A stretch of DNA of 12,484 bases from Chitinophaga pinensis (GTDB lineage Bacteria > Planctomycetota > Phycisphaerae > Phycisphaerales > SM1A02), in assembly GCA_943329105.2 (NCBI GenBank), contig CALQCP020000039.1, positions 1 to 12,484 on the forward strand. The letters are read 5' to 3'. The position numbers and the translations under genes were made by a program. The notes beneath the pieces were generated by a model. The model ran no database searches, had not been told where the DNA came from, and worked only from the letters and a program-made list of their open reading frames with translations. Within the stretch, counting starts at the first letter, position 1. Every line of letters starts with the position of its first letter. This document shows, piece by piece, positions 1 through 5,994 of the stretch.

Positions 1-1
1 C

Positions 2-115
2 ATGCTGCTGGGTATTGCCACGCGCATCCGTATCGGAGACTCGCTGGTCCGGACCCTTCCGGCGATCGTGCTGCTGATCCTGAACGCATTTGTGCTTGGG
101 GTTGCCATTACGTAA
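2..115 (+). CDS. C-terminal part of an unidentified membrane protein (partial, cut by window edge)
   Basis: An open frame enters from the left edge and ends at TAA (113-115). It gives 37 residues. After a short basic stretch (RIRIGDSLVRT) comes a run that could be one membrane helix (PAIVLLILNAFVLGVAIT), so this is probably the C-terminal helix of a membrane protein. The ATG at position 2 may be internal. The piece is too short to assign a family. The other frame that stays open here runs to a TGA at 169-171 and reads less like a protein. The next gene starts 168 bases later on the same strand. Confidence 0.45.
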   Translation: MLLGIATRIRIGDSLVRTLPAIVLLILNAFVLGVAIT

Positions 116-265
116 CCGGGTTGCGCTCTTTGCAGCACATCATCGCCGGGGCGATTCTTGGGATCTGAGCTTTCTTCACGCCGACGCGCGCGCAGGGCGG
201 GGCCACGGAGCATGGTGATTCGCGGTCGCCAAGAGCAATTCATTCAATCCGGAATAATTGTCCTG

Positions 266-274
266 TGTTACTAT
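266..274 (+). promoter_or_regulatory. possible extended -10 element of the chemoreceptor gene
   Basis: TGT followed by TACTAT (269-274) matches an extended -10 (TGn TATAAT) at four of six hexamer positions. It lies nine bases before the ATG at 284, so transcription would begin almost at the start codon. No good -35 box is seen at 17 bases, and no Shine-Dalgarno site precedes the ATG. The call rests on this short match and on similar arrangements at other first genes in the window. Confidence 0.3.
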
Positions 275-283
275 TCATTTAAC

Positions 284-1798
284 ATGACATTTCAAAGAAA
301 ATTCGCGCTCATTGGGGTTCTTGTGGTGCTTGGATTTGCCACGATGTTTTGGACTGACCAAAGCATTGTTTCCAAGGTCATGGTGAATGGCCCGATCTAC
401 AACTTGCTGGCGCGTGACAAGGATCTCATTAGCGAAATTCTTCCGCCGAATCTATTTATTGTTGAGCCATACCTGGTGGTTCGCCAAACCAATGGAGCAA
501 AGTCACCGGACGTCGTGAAGGAGTATTTGCAAGAACTGAAGGATTTGGAATCGAAATACAGAGACAGTCACGCTGTGTGGAGCCAAAGACTTTCGGTCAA
601 TGCTCCTGGCGCAGAAGGCGCTCTTGCCCGTGCATTGCTGGAAAATGCGTTTGAGAGCACTGAAAGTTTTTTCAAAATCGTTCATGGTGATTGGCGGACC
701 GCCATTGATAACGAGGACTATGCGACTGCAATCAAAATTTCGAACGAGCAATTGAATCCGCTCTATCAAGCCCACCGAGAATCCATTCTGAAAGCGGTTG
801 CGATTGCGCAAGAGCTGGTAGTAGTCCATGAAAAGCAATCACAAGAAGCGGTGGAGCAGGGGAAGTCCACTGGACTCTTGGTATCCGGTGCGGTCCTGGC
901 CATTGTTGCAATCGTCGGCGCGTTCATGATGAGAGGCGTTTATCAGGTTGCCTCCATGATGGATGGCGTGAAGCATGCCACTGATTCACTCACTGGCACT
1001 GCAGTTGAAATGTATGCAACCAGCAAGCAACAAGAGACCACCATTCATCATTTCGGTGCTTCCACAGCCCAAATTGCAGCGGCGGTGCGTGAAATCACGG
1101 TGACGGGGTCGGAATTGATGAACACCATGGGCGTGGCTGAAGGTGTGGCGCAAAACTCAGCGGTAGTCGCTGCTGCCAGTCGAACTGGATTGGTGGAAAT
1201 GAAAACCGTGATGCAGAATCTTGCAAATCAAAGCGTTTCCATTTCCGACAAGTTGGAACACATCAACGTCAAGACCCAGGACATCACCGGCGTGGTACGG
1301 ACCATTACCAAAGTTGCAGATCAAGCCAATTTGCTCAGTGTGAATGCGGCGCTTGAAGCTGAGAAGGCCGGTGAACATGGCCGTGGGTTTCTGGTGGTTG
1401 CGCGCGAAATTCGACGTCTTGCCGATCAGACGGCGGCGGCTACTTTGGATATTCAGAACACGGTCAAGCACATGCAAAGCGCGGTATCAACTGGCGTGAT
1501 GGAGATGGATAAATTCTCGTCGCAAGTAAATAACAGCGTTACGCAGGTTGAAACCATTGGGTCCACGCTGACCAACATCATTGAAAGTGTTGGAGTAATG
1601 AAGAGTCAATTTGGAACTGTCAGCCAAGGAATGAATAGCCAGAATTTGGGAGCGAAACAAATCAGTGAGGCCATGGCAAACTTGTCTGACAACGTGAAAG
1701 TCACCATTCAATCGCTTGGCGAGTTCTCCAACTCCGCCGACCAAATGAAAACCTCTATTGTCGCTTTGAACAAGGAATTGGGTCGATTCAATCTGTAA
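284..1798 (+). CDS. methyl-accepting chemotaxis protein, WspA-like class, without HAMP domain
   Basis: Membrane chemoreceptor of 504 residues. The ATG at 284 was chosen because the first membrane helix (about residues 6-24) follows directly; an upstream ATG at 158 would add 42 unlikely residues. A helical periplasmic domain carries the motifs NGPIYNLL and KDLISEILPPN, known from other bacterial receptors, and a second helix spans about 197-216. The signalling hairpin tip (about 345-380: ADQANLLSVNAALEAEKAGE, then GRGFLVVAREIRRLADQTAAAT) and the tail up to QISEAMANLSD match the WspA type, which in pseudomonads drives a surface-sensing c-di-GMP pathway. About 35 residues after helix 2 the sequence already reads as signalling coiled coil (YATSKQQETT), so a roughly 50-residue HAMP module is missing. 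No CheA, CheW, CheR or CheB gene is nearby, so it would act as an orphan receptor. Its composition is AT-richer than the next gene. Target kinase and ligand are unknown. Confidence 0.88.
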   Translation: MTFQRKFALIGVLVVLGFATMFWTDQSIVSKVMVNGPIYNLLARDKDLISEILPPNLFIVEPYLVVRQTNGAKSPDVVKEYLQELKDLESKYRDSHAVWSQRLSVNAPGAEGALARALLENAFESTESFFKIVHGDWRTAIDNEDYATAIKISNEQLNPLYQAHRESILKAVAIAQELVVVHEKQSQEAVEQGKSTGLLVSGAVLAIVAIVGAFMMRGVYQVASMMDGVKHATDSLTGTAVEMYATSKQQETTIHHFGASTAQIAAAVREITVTGSELMNTMGVAEGVAQNSAVVAAASRTGLVEMKTVMQNLANQSVSISDKLEHINVKTQDITGVVRTITKVADQANLLSVNAALEAEKAGEHGRGFLVVAREIRRLADQTAAATLDIQNTVKHMQSAVSTGVMEMDKFSSQVNNSVTQVETIGSTLTNIIESVGVMKSQFGTVSQGMNSQNLGAKQISEAMANLSDNVKVTIQSLGEFSNSADQMKTSIVALNKELGRFNL

Positions 1799-1829
1799 TT
1801 TGCTGCATTCACGAGCGGGTGCGAGCGCC

Positions 1830-1851
1830 GGTGCCGGGGGCGGTGCCGGGG
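1830..1851 (+). repeat. short GC-rich direct repeat in the intergenic spacer
   Basis: The 10-mer GGTGCCGGGG occurs twice at 12-base spacing (1830-1839 and 1842-1851) inside a run of almost pure G and C about 30 bases after the chemoreceptor stop. It differs sharply from the AT-richer gene before it. It may mark a junction or act as a structured 3' end, but no T-run follows and I do not call it a terminator. Confidence 0.4.
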
Positions 1852-1861
1852 CGCCGGTCAC

Positions 1862-1942
1862 GGAAACACAGGCGCCCATACCGGCGGTTCTGCCGCAATC
1901 TTCACGCACTCCTTGGGCAGCAGATGGGTGAACGACCGCCTG
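1862..1942 (-). pseudogene. decayed remnant of the C-terminal end of an RluA-family pseudouridine synthase gene
   Basis: Read on the minus strand, this stretch gives FTHLLPKECVKIAAEPPVWA. It aligns without gaps to the C-terminus of the intact synthase at 10575-12371 (FMHPLTKERVTFEAERPVWA) and to the fragment at 7079-7438 (FTHPLTKERVTFEAEPPVWA). The DNA also aligns gaplessly but much more weakly than the other two copies do to each other. Only about 25 to 28 codons are recognisable; the rest of the gene is gone and the stop codon is not preserved in place. It ends about 14 bases before the ATG of the lipoprotein gene. I am confident of the shared origin and unsure of the exact limits. Confidence 0.72.
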
Positions 1943-1949
1943 TTACATT
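1941..1949 (+). promoter_or_regulatory. possible extended -10 element of the lipoprotein gene
   Basis: TGT followed by TACATT (1944-1949) lies six bases before the ATG at 1956 and resembles the element before the chemoreceptor gene. A start site six or seven bases downstream would coincide with the ATG and give a leaderless transcript. No Shine-Dalgarno site and no clear -35 box are visible. It adjoins the decayed pseudouridine synthase remnant. Confidence 0.3.
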
Positions 1950-1955
1950 AACCAT

Positions 1956-3248
1956 ATGAAACCGCCGATTCGCAATGGATTTGGTTGCTTGCGCGCGCGC
2001 TTCATGACCACCACCCTCAATCTTTGCTGGTTCGTCCCCCTGGCTGGCTGCATCGCCAGCGGTCGCCACGCGGTCACGTCGAACAATCCATCGATCGCCA
2101 CGCTGGATACTGCGCACGCGCTCGCGCTGCAGTCGGCGGTGATGAGCATGTCGGACGACTGGAACTCCGCGCTCGGTGCCATGGCCTACCAAGTGCAGCG
2201 CGAATGCGGCAGCGACATGGAGTGCATGTGGGTCACACAGGCCTTCCTCCGCAACGGTATGGGCGCGTCGCTCGACGTGGCGGTTGGTCCGAACCCAAGC
2301 GTCGCCATTATGGACATGCTGGTGCTTTGCTCGCTTGAGACGTGGGCGCTTGAGCACCACTGGGCGGGCTTTGGCATCCCGCTTGAGTCGGGTCTGGCCG
2401 GCGCCAAGCAGCTGGCCAAGGCGCGCGATTCGCTGTGGGAACAGGCAGCCGATCACCTGAAAGTCGACGAGTTGGCACGTCTGCGCACGCTGATCGACGC
2501 GTGGATCGCGCGCCATCCGGACCAAACCATCGTGTCATTCGTGCGCTTGGCGGACTTTGCTTCCGACCGCAACCAGCTAACGCTCGCCGAGCGCGCCGAT
2601 GCAGGCGGGCTTCTGGAGGAACTCAATGAGGTTTCCCTCGCCGTCGACGATGCGCGCCTGCTTGGCGAACGCGCGCTGTGGTATTCGTCGCGGTATCCGT
2701 ACGTCTTGGGGCAGCAGGCGGAGATGACCGCGCTGCGGCTCACGCAGAGCATCTCAAACCAGGTAGTTGCGCAGCGCGAGGCCATCCTCAGCGGCGTGGC
2801 CAAGGAGCGCGAAGCAATCATCTCAAGCCTCTCCGAACAGGAGCGCACGCTCACGCCGGTCCTTGCAGAGGCGCGCGGAACCATCGCGGAGGCACGCGCA
2901 CTGTCCACGGAGCTGCAGAAGGTGATCGCCGCCATCGACGGACTGGTGGCGCGGTTTGACAACACGCATTCGGATGGCAAGTCGCTCACCATTGCAGACC
3001 TTGAGTCGCTCGTCCGCGAGGCTGGCACATCCGCCGCCGAGGCGCGCAAGCTGATCGAGGCAAGCAGCGGCTTGGTGCAGTCGGATCGCCTGCCCGCCGC
3101 TGCAGCCAGCGTTGATCGCGTTGCGCGCGACCTGGTGGACCGCGTGCTGTGGGGCGCCGCGGGGATCGTGGTGCTGCTCATCGGCGGTCTTGTGCTGGTG
3201 CGCCGTGTGCCGCAGTCCGTCTCTCAACCAGCGAAACACGATGTCTGA
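1956..3248 (+). CDS. unrecognised lipoprotein with coiled coil and C-terminal transmembrane helix
   Basis: I do not recognise the family. The 430-residue product begins with a basic, then hydrophobic leader ending in a lipobox, PLAGC, with the modifiable cysteine at residue 32. The mature part is helical and rich in Ala, Glu and Arg, with an Asp/Glu-rich block (ERADAGGLLEELNEVSLAVDD) and a probable coiled coil from about 264 to 340. A membrane helix follows at about 397-415 (LWGAAGIVVLLIGGLVLV), then RR and a short polar tail, which predicts a cytoplasmic C-terminus. It would therefore be held in the envelope at both ends. The start at 1956 keeps the basic leader; the ATG at 2004 would still contain the hydrophobic part and lipobox. 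GC content is visibly higher than in both neighbours. Its last codons overlap the ATG of the next gene (ATGTCTGA), so the two are probably translationally coupled. Confidence 0.8.
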   Translation: MKPPIRNGFGCLRARFMTTTLNLCWFVPLAGCIASGRHAVTSNNPSIATLDTAHALALQSAVMSMSDDWNSALGAMAYQVQRECGSDMECMWVTQAFLRNGMGASLDVAVGPNPSVAIMDMLVLCSLETWALEHHWAGFGIPLESGLAGAKQLAKARDSLWEQAADHLKVDELARLRTLIDAWIARHPDQTIVSFVRLADFASDRNQLTLAERADAGGLLEELNEVSLAVDDARLLGERALWYSSRYPYVLGQQAEMTALRLTQSISNQVVAQREAILSGVAKEREAIISSLSEQERTLTPVLAEARGTIAEARALSTELQKVIAAIDGLVARFDNTHSDGKSLTIADLESLVREAGTSAAEARKLIEASSGLVQSDRLPAAAASVDRVARDLVDRVLWGAAGIVVLLIGGLVLVRRVPQSVSQPAKHDV

Positions 3249-3977
3249 GTGTCAATTCCAAAGCGTGGTACGCGCCATGCGCGCGATACAAGCGAACGTT
3301 CTTCTATCCGTTGCCGCGTTCTTCGGATTGCTCGTTGTCTTTCCAGTGAATGCCTTTGCGCACGGCGTCACTGATGGCGACAAGGGGTATATCTCGGAAA
3401 TCTCTGGCGTTCACATCATGCCCTTCATCTACTTGGGGGCGAAACACATGATGACCGGATACGACCACTTGTTGTTTCTCTTTGGGGTGATTTCTTTCTC
3501 TATCGTCTCAAGGATGTCGGGATCTATGTCACGCTGTTTGCCGCTGGCCACATTGTGACTCTGCTTGCCGGCGTGCTACTCCACATCAGCGTCAGCGCTT
3601 ATCTCATTGATGCGATCATTGGATTTTCGGTGGTCTACAAGGCGTTAGACAATATGGGTGCGTTCCAACGTTGGTTTGGCTTCCAACCAAACACCAAGGC
3701 TGCAACATTCATCTTTGGCCTATTCCATGGATTGGGTCTTGCCACCAAGATCTTGGATTACCAAGTGTCTTCGGATGGATTGCTGATCAATCTGATCTCA
3801 TTCAATGTGGGCGTGGAAATTGGGCAGATTCTTGCATTGGTGGTCATTCTGATCGGCATCAATTATTGGCGTAAATCAGTTGGATTCATGCAGCACGCCT
3901 ACAGCGCCAATGCAGTCATGATGATGCTTGGCTTTTTGCTCATGGGATACCAAGTCACTGGTTACATCGTTTCCTGA
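3241..3977 (+). pseudogene. HupE/UreJ-family membrane protein gene interrupted by a one-base frameshift
   Basis: Corrected, this gene encodes about 245 residues: a signal peptide cleaved after NAFA (residue 40), then a polytopic protein with the family's metal-site-like residues (HMMTGYDHLLFLFGV, AAGHIVTLLAG, GLFHGLGLATK). HupE/UreJ proteins are linked to nickel or other metal uptake; the substrate here is unknown. The first frame (from 3241) is good to FGVI at 3490-3492 and then runs into a TGA at 3556-3558 without family similarity. The second frame continues the family sequence from 3495 (FLYRLKDVGIYVTLFAAGH) to the TGA at 3975. Restoring one base near 3493, inside TTTCTTTC, joins both halves with every conserved motif in place. 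The loss is either a recent mutation or a homopolymer read error. It overlaps the lipoprotein gene by eight bases; an ATG at 3277 is an alternative start. The anchor gene follows 31 bases later. Confidence 0.85.
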
Positions 3978-3996
3978 GTAGGTGAACATCTCAAAA

Positions 3997-4002
3997 TAGA
4001 CT
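3997..4002 (+). promoter_or_regulatory. possible -10-like hexamer before the anchor-protein gene
   Basis: TAGACT lies six bases before the ATG at 4009, in the same place as the -10-like hexamers of other first genes here. Four of six positions match TATAAT. No Shine-Dalgarno site is visible in the 31-base gap after the HupE gene, although CTCCCTCC directly before the ATG is unusual. The anchor gene may equally be read from upstream with HupE. Confidence 0.18.
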
Positions 4003-4008
4003 CCCTCC

Positions 4009-4599
4009 ATGTACAACACAAACATACCGATCGACAGAGAGCTCCCTTCGGGCAAGAAACTTTTAAAGTCCACCATTCTTGCCGCCGCCACTGCGGCTGT
4101 GTTGCTTGTCACTGTAGTGATGCCAGCCGAGTACGGAATTGATCCCACTGGGATAGGCAAGATCATCGGGTTGACAAGTATGGGGAAAATAAAGATGGAG
4201 CTTGCTGAAGAAAGCGCGCGCCAGAAGCCTGCGACGGAAGTTCTTGAGCAGGCCGCGCCGTCTTCTGCCGCGGTTCAGCAGCGCAGCGATGAAATGAAAG
4301 TCACGCTCGCTCCCGGTCAAAGCACTGAAATTAAGGTGAGCCTTCAGAAGGGCGAAAAAGTGAATTACAAATGGTTCAGCAGCGGTGGCAAAGTTCAATT
4401 TGATAACCACGGTGATTCTGCACAAGCCAACGTCAACCATCACGGCTACGGCAAAGGAACCAAGGCCAATGATGAAGGCGTCATTGAGGCCGCCTTCAAT
4501 GGCCAGCACGGCTGGTACTGGAAGAACCGCGGCTCTGAGTCACTCACCATCACGCTGCAAACTACCGGTCCTTACACCGAGATCAAGCACCTGAAGTAA
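4009..4599 (+). CDS. transmembrane anchor protein paired with HupE
   Basis: Protein of 196 residues with one membrane helix (about 20-40) ending in a conserved-looking block, PAEYGIDPTGIGKIIGLT. A variable Ala/Gln/Glu-rich linker (60-92) leads to a globular C-terminal domain (95-195) probably outside the cytoplasm, with histidines in HGDSAQANVNHHGYGKG and the motif FNGQHGWYWKNRG. From memory this is the protein often annotated 'transmembrane anchor protein' beside HupE/UreJ genes in proteobacteria; its biochemical role is not established. The pairing suggests that it works with HupE in the membrane, and the histidines would fit metal binding, which is inference. It starts MYNTNIP, as family members do, so ATG 4009 is secure. 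It shares the AT-leaning codon use of the HupE gene. It converges on the minus-strand operon, with only two bases between the two stop codons. Confidence 0.8.
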   Translation: MYNTNIPIDRELPSGKKLLKSTILAAATAAVLLVTVVMPAEYGIDPTGIGKIIGLTSMGKIKMELAEESARQKPATEVLEQAAPSSAAVQQRSDEMKVTLAPGQSTEIKVSLQKGEKVNYKWFSSGGKVQFDNHGDSAQANVNHHGYGKGTKANDEGVIEAAFNGQHGWYWKNRGSESLTITLQTTGPYTEIKHLK

Positions 4600-4601
4600 A
4601 C

Positions 4602-5588
4602 CTACGGCGCCGGCTCTACCGACAGGAAGTCAAATGTAAAAGCTGGCTCGGTTATCGATCCGGCTAGCGTGAGACTTTGTTCCGCGAAGTGGTCCTCGTT
4701 GTCTCGTAGAAAGTTGCCTGAAACAACTACCTTGTTCCCGACGCGCAGTCGTGCCAGCGTCTGGTAAACCGCTGAGTTCTTTTCAATGAGGGTGCCGCTT
4801 ACAAGGTCGGAGAAAGCATTGTTCCACGTGCAGATTGTCACGTCTGGCCCGATCGATATCGCCAAGACCCCTTTGCCGTCCATGTTGGTCGAGATCTCCG
4901 TGATCCTGCCTACCCAGCCATTGACGGTGGAAGAGGGAAATGAGGATTCCAGGTCGCGACGCCGGGCGTCCCGGCTCGCCACTTCTCCGATCTCGTTTGG
5001 AGCATCTCGGTACGTGACCTTCGATTCCGAGATGATTTGCAGGAACCGGAGTTGGTCGTCTGGTTCGCTCGCCCCGCGCACCTTGCTTCTCGCAGCCATC
5101 GAGGGTGAACTGGAGCCATCGAGGCGCTTTGAACTCAAACTCCCGACCACGCCCCACCCGATGGGTGAGGCAACCGTCATGGCGATGGCAATACCGAGCG
5201 CGAGACCCGCATAGCGCCGGCTCTCGGGCTTTCGCATTGCGATCGCCGCGCAAATGACTGCAGGTATCCCGGTGAAGCACAACAGCAATGCCGAGAGCCC
5301 GCTCAGAATGAAGGACGCAAGCACTAGTCCCGGGATGCCACCCCTCGGTGGCAATGCGAGCCTCTTGCTGCCTGACCCAGCTGGTGCCTGAGCGCCAACC
5401 AAAGGCGGAACGGCAACCGCCATGTTCAGCACCATGAGTGCATCAGACGCCGTGATCCACGTGACGCCTCGGTCAAGCGTGACAATGTTCCGATCCGTAG
5501 GAATCTTGCCGGATGCAACGAGTGACGCGAGCCTCTCGGGCGTCACGAAGCGAGTGCCATCTGCCGTCTTGATTCCCACTTCGGTCAT
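4602..5588 (-). CDS. membrane protein with GYF-like N-terminus, DUF4190-like helices and OB-like C-terminal domain
   Basis: Third gene of a minus-strand operon, 328 residues. Residues 1-50 resemble the small GYF_2/DUF4339-type module (ASLVASGKIPTDRNIVTLDR, then W44). Residues 87-149 hold hydrophobic segments of the DUF4190 type (LVLASFILSGLSALLLC, then YAGLALGIAIAM). The C-terminal part, from about 222 (VNGWVGRITEI, TWNNAFSDLVSGTLIEKNSA, VGNKVVVSGNFL), looks like a conserved domain of probable OB fold, as in tRNA_anti-like proteins; this assignment is from memory of the pattern. I chose the ATG at 5588: it lies one base after the stop of the upstream gene and has GAGG nine bases before it. 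An ATG at 5618 would overlap that gene by 27 bases. No enzymatic motif is visible. Function unknown. Confidence 0.72.
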   Translation of the reverse strand: MTEVGIKTADGTRFVTPERLASLVASGKIPTDRNIVTLDRGVTWITASDALMVLNMAVAVPPLVGAQAPAGSGSKRLALPPRGGIPGLVLASFILSGLSALLLCFTGIPAVICAAIAMRKPESRRYAGLALGIAIAMTVASPIGWGVVGSLSSKRLDGSSSPSMAARSKVRGASEPDDQLRFLQIISESKVTYRDAPNEIGEVASRDARRRDLESSFPSSTVNGWVGRITEISTNMDGKGVLAISIGPDVTICTWNNAFSDLVSGTLIEKNSAVYQTLARLRVGNKVVVSGNFLRDNEDHFAEQSLTLAGSITEPAFTFDFLSVEPAP

Positions 5589-5589
5589 G

Positions 5590-5991
5590 TCAGGCTGCCT
5601 CGGGCCACGGGAATGCAACTCCGGATAAACGAAGCAACCACGCGACCACCGTGGCCGCGCTCAGGACCGCGAACACCATCCAGCAAGATCGAGACCACCA
5701 GCGTGGATGATCGATCCCTCGCCCAAAGAGCGCCCCGAGCATCCAACTTGACGCTATCAGAGCTGCAAATGCGACCCACGGTAATGCGCACGAGTTCCAG
5801 TCGAGGGCACCCCTTATGTCGCCGCGGAGTATGCAGGAAATGCTTCGGGTGCCGCCGCACATCGGGCAAGGTCTCCCCGTGGCCGAGAGGAATGCGCAGT
5901 TCGGAACAAGCGGGAGCAATGCCGCCGCAAGCACGACGGCGACCGCCTTTAACGCTCGATCGACGCGCTCTCTGGGCAAGAGGCGATGCAC
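5590..5991 (-). CDS. DUF2752-family small membrane protein, GTG start
   Basis: Second gene of the minus-strand operon, 133 residues. The signature CPMCGGTRS (Cys42, Cys45), followed by a short segment with GDIRGALDWN and a hydrophobic helix, is typical of DUF2752, a family of small membrane proteins of unknown function; the two cysteines may bind metal or form a disulfide. Hydrophobic stretches lie at about 14-30, 68-90 and 103-121. The start is GTG at 5991, three bases after the stop of the gene before it, with GGAGG upstream. It ends one base before the next ATG. Such tight packing indicates one transcript and balanced expression of the three proteins. Confidence 0.78.
   Translation of the reverse strand: MHRLLPRERVDRALKAVAVVLAAALLPLVPNCAFLSATGRPCPMCGGTRSISCILRGDIRGALDWNSCALPWVAFAALIASSWMLGALFGRGIDHPRWWSRSCWMVFAVLSAATVVAWLLRLSGVAFPWPEAA
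5598..5601 (-). promoter_or_regulatory. ribosome binding site deciding the start at 5588
   Basis: On the minus strand GAGG stands nine bases before the ATG at 5588, inside the end of the upstream DUF2752 gene. It supports the shorter start and translation within one operon. Confidence 0.5.
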
Positions 5992-5994
5992 GAA

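Noticed and set aside
158..283. Longer chemoreceptor start at ATG 158
   Set aside because: The extra 42 residues are Arg- and Ser-rich, precede a normal N-terminal membrane helix, and have no ribosome binding site.
1799..1861. GC-rich stretch as a terminator of the chemoreceptor gene
   Set aside because: Only short imperfect stems form and no T-run follows on either strand.
3555..3977. Second half of HupE as an independent small gene
   Set aside because: The ATG has no ribosome binding site and the family sequence continues upstream of it in the same frame to 3495, so it is the rear part of a frameshifted gene.
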